DNA of 28,707 nt from CBDUBS01 sp965365445 (GTDB taxonomy: Bacteria; Bacteroidota; Rhodothermia; Rhodothermales; DASSAV01): the NCBI GenBank assembly GCA_965365445.1, contig CBDUBS010000027.1, positions 1 to 28,707 of the forward strand, given 5' to 3'. The number at the start of each line of letters is the position of its first letter. Position 1 is the stretch's first letter. A program made the position numbers and the translations under genes. Positions 1 through 6,822 of the stretch are shown in pieces. The notes under the pieces are model-generated. The model was not told the origin of the DNA. It ran no database searches and saw only the letters and a list, made by a program, of their open reading frames with translations.

Positions 1-668
1 TCCCGCCGCACCAGGGCGGCCATGTCGCCGTTCGGGAGCATCCGAAGGGTCGTTTCGTTCGGATTGCCGGGAATCTCGAACGCGGCCAGCCGCTCGTACC
101 GCAGCCCGTCGCCCCCGTACAGCATGGTCATCCAATCGCCCTCCTTCGGAGCGGTATACGAAACGCCGTATGCCTTTCCCCCATGCCACGTTACGCGCCA
201 CAGCCAATCGCCCTCCTCCAATACCGGCTGCCACCCGCTCCAGGATCGGCCGTCCTCCGAAAACGCAACCCGTGGTTGCTTGCTCACGAGCGTTTCCTCC
301 CGATACATCGATCCGCCGGCCGTGAGCATCAGCCGCCCGTCGGGGGCAACGGAAAGCTTGGGATCGCGCAGGTCGATGCCGGGCTCTTCGAGCAGCGCGG
401 CAGAAGCCCACGTCTCGCCGTCCCGGCTTGCGATCACGCGCACCGCACCCTCCTTCCCGTAAACGTGCCGCTCTCCCTCACGGAACGTGCAGTACCACCG
501 GTCCTGAAACCGGATCAGGTCGGTGAAGGCGTTGTGCGGAGCCGCATCCCATATCTTCCGGACGCCGACGAGTTCGGGCGCGGCATCCGGGAAGTAATTC
601 GCCGGGCGGGGGCTGCAACCCGAAACCAGCAAAAGACCGATGAGCGATATCCGTAATATGTGTTCCAT
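1..668 (-). CDS. Sialidase-like (BNR-repeat) lipoprotein, 5' part only
   Basis: Reading the minus strand from the ATG at 668 gives an open frame of 222 codons that continues past the left edge, so the C-terminus is missing. The first 18 residues form a lipoprotein signal: a short hydrophobic stretch ending in the lipobox VSGC with the acylated Cys at residue 18. The rest resembles a sialidase-type beta-propeller: it has Asp-box-like repeats (SRDGETW and SEDGRSW), each followed by aromatic-rich strands, and the segment DLRDPKLSVAPDGRLML typical of exo-sialidase-like proteins in marine Bacteroidota. The predicted role is a surface-anchored glycan-binding or glycan-cleaving protein. The catalytic residues cannot be checked in the part available, so true sialidase activity is not claimed. 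It is transcribed away from the CARF-HEPN gene across a 143-bp divergent gap. Its export fits the carbohydrate theme of the window. Confidence 0.8.
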   Translation of the reverse strand, partial: MEHILRISLIGLLLVSGCSPRPANYFPDAAPELVGVRKIWDAAPHNAFTDLIRFQDRWYCTFREGERHVYGKEGAVRVIASRDGETWASAALLEEPGIDLRDPKLSVAPDGRLMLTAGGSMYREETLVSKQPRVAFSEDGRSWSGWQPVLEEGDWLWRVTWHGGKAYGVSYTAPKEGDWMTMLYGGDGLRYERLAAFEIPGNPNETTLRMLPNGDMAALVRR

Positions 669-811
669 AAAATTAACATGCGATTGGGAAGGCGTTTTTT
701 CTTCCTCAGCAACCGGGTCTCGCTTGCGTCTCCCTCCGTCCTATTGCATCTTCGATACGCTGCAATCCTGTTCGGAATGTAATACCCGGGCCTTATAAAC
801 TCTCATCTTTT

Positions 812-2005
812 ATGTTGACTGCTCTGTCCTTCCTTGGCACCGGAAATTATCGGCCGACAACATACGTACTCGGCGAGAAACGCTGCTCAACGCACCTGTT
901 TCCGGTAGCGATGAAGTCCTTTTTTAACCCTGAACGGCTTCTGGTCGTCATGACACGCGAGGCGGAGGACAAGTACGGTAAAGAACTGGAGGAAGTTTGT
1001 TCTTACCAGCCGGTGCGTATCCCTTCGGGAAAGAACGAGAACGAGCTGTGGGCTATGTTTTCCGAAATAGCATCAGCTATATCGGAGAACGTGGATATGG
1101 TGATTGATATAACCCATGGGTTTCGCTCGCAACCGATGTTTGCTCTGGCTGCGGCCGTATACTTGCAAGCGGTGAAAGAGGTAAAGGTACAGGGGTTGTA
1201 TTACGGCGCCTTTGAAGCCAAGGATACGGAGTCCAACGAAACGCCTGTTTTCGACATGACGCCCGTGCTCCACCTGATGGCATGGTCGTCGGCAACCGAA
1301 AGCTATGGCCGGGGTGATGCCGCACCGTTGAAACAACTGCTCGACGACATACACCGGTATACCTATACCAATCCTGCCGCCGAAGTAAAATCCGTTGCCC
1401 TTTCCAGAGTGGGAAGCAGCCTGAACGATCTGTCGCAGGCATTGAACGTAATACGGCCCCAGGAAGCCCTCAATAGCGCACAGGTTCTGGTTGATCGTCT
1501 GGAAAAGGTGGAAACCGATCTTATATCGTTGCCCCAGACCAGGCCACTGGCTTTTTTGATGGATCGTATCAGGGAGGATACCCTTGCTCTGGCCGGCGCC
1601 GATGGCGAGCTGTTCTCTCCGGCCGGGTTTGCGGCGCAGGCGGCCATGATTGACCGCTACCTGAAATCGGGGCAGGTAGCCCAGGCGCTCACCCTGGCCC
1701 GAGAAGCCGTCGTCTCCCGGGTTGCCGTGGAGAAGAAGGTGGAAAACGTAGACGATCAGAAGTGCCGGACAGTCGCCGAACAATGGCTCTATGAAATCGG
1801 CTGCAAGAAGAAAGAGAAGGAACAACTCTCGGAAAGGCACGCCCAACTCGGCGACCTTTGGAACAGCCTCGGCGATGTGCGCAACGATATAGACCACGCC
1901 GGCATGCGGAAAAGTCGATTGTCGGCCAGGAAAATGTATGAACGGGCCGATGAAGTTTGTAAAATGGCTATGGAATGGATTAGTAGCGCCTCGGTGATCG
2001 AATAA
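812..2005 (+). CDS. CARF-HEPN protein of the TM1812/Csx2 family (orphan Csx1/Csm6-like RNase)
   Basis: 397 aa. Residues 1-150 match the CARF domain of the TM1812 (TIGR02221, Csx2) family: an N-terminal strand and loop LSFLGTGNYRPTTY (5-18), IPSGKNENELW (70-80), the signature DITHGFRSQP (99-108) and YYGAFEA followed by TPVFDMT. The C-terminus carries a HEPN ribonuclease motif R-x4-H, RNDIDH, with R357 and H362. Proteins of this architecture bind cyclic oligoadenylate made by the Cas10 subunit of type III CRISPR complexes and then cleave RNA non-specifically in the cytoplasm. No cas gene or CRISPR array is visible here, so the source of its ligand is unknown. There is no clear Shine-Dalgarno before the ATG, as is common in Bacteroidota. 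By eye the gene is less GC-rich than its neighbours, which suggests acquisition. A FAH-family gene follows after 52 bp on the same strand. Confidence 0.88.
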   Translation: MLTALSFLGTGNYRPTTYVLGEKRCSTHLFPVAMKSFFNPERLLVVMTREAEDKYGKELEEVCSYQPVRIPSGKNENELWAMFSEIASAISENVDMVIDITHGFRSQPMFALAAAVYLQAVKEVKVQGLYYGAFEAKDTESNETPVFDMTPVLHLMAWSSATESYGRGDAAPLKQLLDDIHRYTYTNPAAEVKSVALSRVGSSLNDLSQALNVIRPQEALNSAQVLVDRLEKVETDLISLPQTRPLAFLMDRIREDTLALAGADGELFSPAGFAAQAAMIDRYLKSGQVAQALTLAREAVVSRVAVEKKVENVDDQKCRTVAEQWLYEIGCKKKEKEQLSERHAQLGDLWNSLGDVRNDIDHAGMRKSRLSARKMYERADEVCKMAMEWISSASVIE

Positions 2006-2057
2006 TAGATGCTCTCATATCGCTTTAATCCTCATCATCGGCTTACGCCCCTGTAAG

Positions 2058-2930
2058 ATGGTCCTGATCGCCTTAATACCCTTTATGCTCATGGTGTTAC
2101 CTATCAACGATGCAGGTGCGCAGCCTGTACCCGGCGGCGTGTACTGCCGCTACGAACTGGACGGACAAGTCCATTATGGCCGCGTCGAGGGTGCGACCAT
2201 ACATACTTTGAACAATGCACCGTGGGAAGGCGGCCGGCAGACGGGGGCCACGGTCGCCGTGGACTCGGTGCGGTTGCTGCATCCGAGCGTGCCCCGCGTA
2301 ATCGTCGGGTTGGGCGCGGCGTACCGCGAAGCGTGGGAGGGGAAGCAGGTTCCGAATACGGTGCGCTGGTTCATCAAGCCCCCCACTTCGGCGGCCTCGC
2401 CCGGTGAAGATATCGTGCTGCCGGCCGCGATCGAAGAAGTCCGCGTGGAGGTAGAGTTGGTGATTGTGCTCGGCAAAACGGTGAAGAACGCCACAGAGGA
2501 GGAAGCCGCCGAGGCCATTTTCGGCTATACGGTAGGGAATGAGATTGGCGGCTCGGTAGAGGACTACCGGAACCGTCACGCCGAGCCCGAAATGCAGGAG
2601 GTTTTTCTGGCCGGAGGAATGAAGATGGGAGACGGGTTTGCACCTTTCGGCCCCTATATCCGCCGCGGGCTGGAGGGACCCTTTATCAGGCGGCTCGAGG
2701 TGCGCAGCGACGATCCGACGCGGGTGGTCCGCACCGAGCACTCCACGGCCAACCTGCTGTACTCGCCTGCAAAAATCATCAGCGATCTCTCCCGGGTATT
2801 CACCCTTTCGCCGGGAGATGTGATCTTCACCGGCACCAACGCATCGCATCCGGTCCGGGCCGGCGATGAGGTCAGGGTCGAGATCGAAGGCCTTGGGTCG
2901 CTCCTCAATCGCTTCCGGTCTGCTGACTGA
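2058..2930 (+). CDS. Fumarylacetoacetate hydrolase-family protein with apparent signal peptide
   Basis: 290 aa. Residues 75-288 form the FAH C-terminal fold: VIVGLGAAYREAW, the metal-binding E131-V-E133 in VEVELVIVLGK, then GYTVGNE and GDVIFTGT near the end. The family hydrolyses or decarboxylates C-C bonds in 2-keto acids, including hydrolases of deoxy-sugar-acid pathways. The third metal ligand, normally Asp 29 residues after the second Glu (for example FAHD1 E73 and D102), is Glu here (E162 after E133). Residues 1-22 are hydrophobic and end in AGAQ, like a secretion signal, yet have no Lys or Arg at the start. No earlier in-frame ATG is visible, so the start is uncertain. FAH proteins are normally cytoplasmic. 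It may act on keto-acids from the glycan catabolism encoded nearby, but the substrate is not determined. Confidence 0.8.
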   Translation: MVLIALIPFMLMVLPINDAGAQPVPGGVYCRYELDGQVHYGRVEGATIHTLNNAPWEGGRQTGATVAVDSVRLLHPSVPRVIVGLGAAYREAWEGKQVPNTVRWFIKPPTSAASPGEDIVLPAAIEEVRVEVELVIVLGKTVKNATEEEAAEAIFGYTVGNEIGGSVEDYRNRHAEPEMQEVFLAGGMKMGDGFAPFGPYIRRGLEGPFIRRLEVRSDDPTRVVRTEHSTANLLYSPAKIISDLSRVFTLSPGDVIFTGTNASHPVRAGDEVRVEIEGLGSLLNRFRSAD

Positions 2931-2943
2931 GAGGCTTACAAGC

Positions 2944-2984
2944 CAACAGCCGAACGTCTCCGGTAAGGAAACGCCCGGCTGTTG
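2944..2984. terminator. Inverted repeat between convergent genes, candidate bidirectional terminator
   Basis: CAACAGCCG (2944-2952) and CGGCTGTTG (2976-2984) are a perfect 9-bp inverted repeat around a 23-nt loop, just after the FAH stop codon and 26 bp before the end of the convergent GxGYxYP gene. A smaller TCC/GGA pairing could form inside the loop. Neither side has a clear T-run, so rho-independent termination is plausible from position but not proven. Confidence 0.5.
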
Positions 2985-3010
2985 AGGGCCAGGACCATTC
3001 AGCGGCAGTG

Positions 3011-5086
3011 TTACGACCGCGGCGGAAGCAGGTTTTCCCGGAACGTCGGCTGGTTGCCCGCCATCTTGAGAAACACGTCCAGCGGCACGATCTCGAACTC
3101 GGGGCCGAGTTTGTCGAGGATGGATTTTACCCGGGTGATGTCGCTCCACTGCCGCACGTGCATCAGGAGGAAATACGGCCGGGCCGGATTGATCCGGGCC
3201 AGCTCCTCCAGGTCGGCTACGGCGTCGGCTTCGGGGCGCGTCTCGGAGAGGTAATAGTCGTACGAGATCAACGGTCGGCCGTTGCGGTTGGTGAAGGAAT
3301 ACGAGGGGGCGTAGCCGTTGACGAATCCGATGGCATCCGGCATGTTTTCGTAGTAGTCGTCGATCACTTCCTTCGTCAGCTCGGAGTTGCCCTCGACCGT
3401 CGCGCCCTCCGAGTAGTCCATGATCTCGAACACGTTCAGATCAAGTTGTTTCATGAGCCGGGCGGCTTCCCGGATGAGGGGCGGGCGCAAGTCGTCGGGG
3501 ATGGCTTTCGGGTACATATACCCCGGCCCCGAGAGCGAACCGATGAAGTAATCGTTGGGCGTGGCCTGCGTGTAGAAATACTCCATCATGGCCGGAGCCA
3601 GCCAGACCCAGTTCATGGTCACTTCCCAGGCGTAAGGAATCGCGCCCCGTCCCGGCCTTTCCCACGCGCCCAACCCGAGGCAGTCCGTCTGGATAGCGGC
3701 GAGGTATACCTTTTTTCCGGGTGTGTAGGTTTTGCCGGGTTCGAGGTTATGGTTGTTTTTGAACACGAACCCCGGCGTAGGGGCGATCTGGGTGCTGAAG
3801 CTCATGTTCGGCAGGGTATGCAGCCCTTCCACGCGGTGGCCGTAGCTCGATGCCAGCGTCACGTGGTCCCGTTCCTTGTCCTTCTTGTACGAGTGCCACC
3901 CCATCACGAGGGAATTGGGGGCCATTTCCGCGAATAGCCGGGCGGCCAGGGCGTACTCCTCCGTGTCGGTGGGCAGCGTGGAAAGGTCGTTGAAGAACAT
4001 GCCCTGTTTGATCCCGTAGTCGGCCACACCGGGTTTCATAATCTCCCCGTGTTCGCCGCCCATCCATACGATGTACTCCTTGTTGGTCCGGTTCCAGTAC
4101 CGGTCATAGGCCCACTGGTAGATTTGCGCATCATTCAGGCCGGTGAAACGGCCCCGGAAGTCCTCCACCTTTTTCAGGCCGACTTTCTCGACCAGCGGGA
4201 TGAGGTCTTCGCTCACGACGACGGCCTTTTCGAGCCCCGCCACGGTGAACGCGACGATGAGGGAAGTCCTCACGTCCTTATCCCAGACCACGTATCCTTT
4301 CAGGGCATCCCGGAAGGTGCGCAGGGCCTGCTCCGCCGTTTTGAGTTCGGTGAAGGTGTAATACCGGTCGTTCTTGTAGTACTCGAGCACCGAGGGGGTG
4401 AACCGGAAATCCCACGCCGGCGGATAGACGAAGTACAGGCGCGGCGCGTCGCCGTTGGCGATGCCCTGGAGGGATATGAGCATGGCTTGCTCGGGCAACT
4501 TGCCGCCGATGCGCCAGTCGTCTTCCATGTGCATCACGTAGGCTTCCCGTGTCCCCGCTTGTTTGAGCAGGTAGGTGAGCGGCTGCCCGTCTGGCCGCGT
4601 CGAGCGGTCGATGCGGTACGTGATGAGCTTGCGGACCGGGTCCAGGGTGTACGTCCCGATGGACGTGACGGGCTGCTCGCCCTGCGATCCGAGCACGACG
4701 AACCGTTCGGTAACCTTCAGGGTGCGTCCTTCGTCCTCCCATACGGCCGAGATCCGGCGGGGGGACCCTTCTTTCATCTTCAGCCCCATGAATACGTTCG
4801 ACGGAAACACCCGGTTCGTAACCGCCACGCCGACGACGCTGCCGTCGGTCGGGAGGGTCAGCGAGTCGGTAAACGCCCGGCTGCGGCCCCACTTCTGGAT
4901 CAGGGTAATGCCGTCGGATTCCGGGCGAATGCGCAGGGAAAGGGCGCCGTACAGGTCGATGTCGGTGCTTTTGTGCGGCGCCATCACCCATTCGCCCTCG
5001 AAGCCGGGGTGCCCCGGTGGGGTTATCCCGCGGCTATCGGCAGCGGTGAAGGAAATCAGGAAAAGAAGCAGAGGCAGGGTTTTCAT
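3011..5086 (-). CDS. GxGYxYP-motif secreted putative glycoside hydrolase
   Basis: 691 aa from the ATG at 5086. The open frame continues 99 codons upstream, but only this start gives a signal peptide (MKTLPLLLFLISFTAADS), and the upstream part overlaps the end of the amidohydrolase gene. The motif GPGYMYP at 520-526 defines the GxGYxYP family, a putative glycoside hydrolase of Bacteroidota and related phyla whose reaction is not established. The family part covers roughly residues 215-680. Before it, residues 25-180 form a separate beta-rich segment with alternating short strands, perhaps a lipocalin-like or carbohydrate-binding module. The gene is the last of a three-gene minus-strand operon after the amidohydrolase, with 82 bp between them that hold a small hairpin. 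It probably works outside the cytoplasm on the same glycan as the Tat-exported heparinase-like protein. Confidence 0.82.
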   Translation of the reverse strand: MKTLPLLLFLISFTAADSRGITPPGHPGFEGEWVMAPHKSTDIDLYGALSLRIRPESDGITLIQKWGRSRAFTDSLTLPTDGSVVGVAVTNRVFPSNVFMGLKMKEGSPRRISAVWEDEGRTLKVTERFVVLGSQGEQPVTSIGTYTLDPVRKLITYRIDRSTRPDGQPLTYLLKQAGTREAYVMHMEDDWRIGGKLPEQAMLISLQGIANGDAPRLYFVYPPAWDFRFTPSVLEYYKNDRYYTFTELKTAEQALRTFRDALKGYVVWDKDVRTSLIVAFTVAGLEKAVVVSEDLIPLVEKVGLKKVEDFRGRFTGLNDAQIYQWAYDRYWNRTNKEYIVWMGGEHGEIMKPGVADYGIKQGMFFNDLSTLPTDTEEYALAARLFAEMAPNSLVMGWHSYKKDKERDHVTLASSYGHRVEGLHTLPNMSFSTQIAPTPGFVFKNNHNLEPGKTYTPGKKVYLAAIQTDCLGLGAWERPGRGAIPYAWEVTMNWVWLAPAMMEYFYTQATPNDYFIGSLSGPGYMYPKAIPDDLRPPLIREAARLMKQLDLNVFEIMDYSEGATVEGNSELTKEVIDDYYENMPDAIGFVNGYAPSYSFTNRNGRPLISYDYYLSETRPEADAVADLEELARINPARPYFLLMHVRQWSDITRVKSILDKLGPEFEIVPLDVFLKMAGNQPTFRENLLPPRS

Positions 5087-5133
5087 AATGGTTCCGGGCA
5101 GGGATTGTGGCGGCGCGTTGTGGGTTGCCGAAA

Positions 5134-5151
5134 CGAAAGCGCGAGCTTTCG
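5134..5151. repeat. Hairpin in the gap between the amidohydrolase and GxGYxYP genes
   Basis: CGAAAGC-GCGA-GCTTTCG is a perfect 7-bp stem with a tetraloop. An alternative, mutually exclusive stem pairs the flanking GCCGAAA with TTTCGGC. It lies within the operon 48 bp before the GxGYxYP start and could act as an mRNA processing or stabilising element, or as a partial terminator. Confidence 0.45.
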
Positions 5152-5168
5152 GCCACTTCAGGATTCGA

Positions 5169-6818
5169 CTACAGTTCAGGTTCCGGTATTCCGTACCGGC
5201 GGCGAAGATCCGGGAGCGGGATGCCGGCGTGCGCAAGCACCCGCAGTGCATTTCCCCCGAGGATGTTCTCTTTGTCTGTCTCGGAGATCCGGCTATACAC
5301 GACCCACCCGAACTGGGGAATCGCGTCGCGCATGGGCGCATCGGTGCAGTACAGCACCTTGTGAGCCAGTCCCTCCTCGACAAAGTATTCTACCACCCCG
5401 TGAAGCACGCTCGTGAACGTAAGGTCCAGGTAGACGTTCGAGCGGGTCCGCGCCAGTTCCACCCGGCTCCGGGCGATCTCCCACGTCCACCCGCTGTGAG
5501 CCAGCAGGTAGTTCATGTTCGGGTAGCGCTCTGCGATGTCGGCCACTTCCTCCAGGTACCGGTCGCCGATGGCCGTCTGGTGCAGCTTTACGAATCCACC
5601 GATTTCGTTGCCCTTGCGGTACCAGGGGTCGTACAGGGGGGAGTTGTACGGCAGCCCCACCCGGGGGTTGTACGGCTTGAGGCCGCGGAAGCCATATACG
5701 TCGTGGCACAGGTGGATGTCCGCCTCGATGTCGTCGGTTTTCTTGGGGTCGATGTTCGCGTACCCGATGATGTCGTCCGGATAGCGCTCGGTCAGGTCGT
5801 GGATCAGCTCGTTCCCGCGCTGGTAGTCGATCCAGATGCCGATCCAGGAGGAACAGCAGAACCGGTCCACCCCGAGCCGGCGGTTGCGCCGGATCATGTG
5901 CTCCGCATCGCCGTGCGGGATGGCGATGTACCCGGCTCCCATGAGTCCGTCGTGCAGCACATGGGTGTGCGGGTCGATGATGGGGATGTGGTCCACGGGA
6001 AGGCCCCGTTTGGCCCGTTCGAGGATCGGCCCCTGATCGGTTTCGGGATAATCCTCCGGCATCCGCTCAAGCTTCAGCAGCCGGGCCAGGTTGCCCCCGG
6101 CCCATGCGGCTTTTTCCTCGTCGGATAGCTCGCAGTAGTCCACGAACGAGCGGGCCGCTCCGGGGCTTTTGAACGGCCACTCCGTGCCGAGCAGCAACCG
6201 GTGAGCGCCCACTTTTTCGGCCATGAATTCCGGTCCATAGTGAATCTGGAAGCTCGAAAACTCGACGTAGGTATTCGGATGCTGCTGCATCAGGGCAATC
6301 ACGTCCCGGGTGCTTTCCCAGCGAGCCTTGAGCAGGACGACGGGTAAGTCCGGGTGACGGTCGCAAAGCTCATGCACTTCCTGGAAGGTCACCTGCTGAT
6401 CCTCGCCGTAGATACCGACTTCCAGTAGCAGGGGGATTCCGGCTGCTTCCAGGGCGGAAAAAAGCTCGCCGCATACCTCCTCCGTGAACCGGTAATGGTG
6501 TCGCCGGGGGAACATCCGGGCGGCGCGGACCCCCTTTTCCTGCATTTCGGCGACGACTTCCGGGCCGGGCGGCATCTCGCCCGCGTGATGGGGGAGCAAT
6601 ACCCAGCAGGGAAACAGACGCTCGTCTCCGGTCACTTCTTCGAGCAAGGCCCGGTTGCCGTAGCCGGGATCGTATTCGCGGGCCAGCCAGTGGTACACCA
6701 GCGCCCCGTGGATGCCCGTATGCCGCATGTCATCCAGCAGCGTCGTTTTTTTCCACGGTATCCGGGCGTCGGTCGGGCCGTGCATTCCGATGGACGCATG
6801 GCAGTCGAGGTAGCGCAT
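5169..6818 (-). CDS. Amidohydrolase_2 protein with two tandem TIM-barrel halves
   Basis: 549 aa, about twice the usual length of an Amidohydrolase_2 (PF04909) protein. The two halves line up: residues 1-14 (MRYLDCHASIGMHG) with 279-291 (PIIDPHTHVLHDG), and LLGTEWPFKSP...GGNLARLL (209-248) with LYCTDAPMRDA...GGNALRVL near the C-terminus. The second barrel keeps the metal motif HxH (H284, H286), LLAHSGW and CTDAP. In the first barrel HxH has become H-A-S and the late Asp has become Glu, so it is probably not catalytic. The family includes lactonases and decarboxylases acting on sugar or aromatic acids; the substrate is unknown. There is no signal peptide, so it is cytoplasmic, unlike both operon neighbours. 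It begins 4 bp after the heparinase-like gene ends, so the two are surely co-transcribed. Confidence 0.85.
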   Translation of the reverse strand: MRYLDCHASIGMHGPTDARIPWKKTTLLDDMRHTGIHGALVYHWLAREYDPGYGNRALLEEVTGDERLFPCWVLLPHHAGEMPPGPEVVAEMQEKGVRAARMFPRRHHYRFTEEVCGELFSALEAAGIPLLLEVGIYGEDQQVTFQEVHELCDRHPDLPVVLLKARWESTRDVIALMQQHPNTYVEFSSFQIHYGPEFMAEKVGAHRLLLGTEWPFKSPGAARSFVDYCELSDEEKAAWAGGNLARLLKLERMPEDYPETDQGPILERAKRGLPVDHIPIIDPHTHVLHDGLMGAGYIAIPHGDAEHMIRRNRRLGVDRFCCSSWIGIWIDYQRGNELIHDLTERYPDDIIGYANIDPKKTDDIEADIHLCHDVYGFRGLKPYNPRVGLPYNSPLYDPWYRKGNEIGGFVKLHQTAIGDRYLEEVADIAERYPNMNYLLAHSGWTWEIARSRVELARTRSNVYLDLTFTSVLHGVVEYFVEEGLAHKVLYCTDAPMRDAIPQFGWVVYSRISETDKENILGGNALRVLAHAGIPLPDLRRRYGIPEPEL

Positions 6819-6822
6819 GGAA

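Noticed and set aside
2097..3149. 350-codon minus-strand open frame opposite the FAH gene
   Set aside because: No motif, and it would overlap both convergent genes and the terminator-like repeat.
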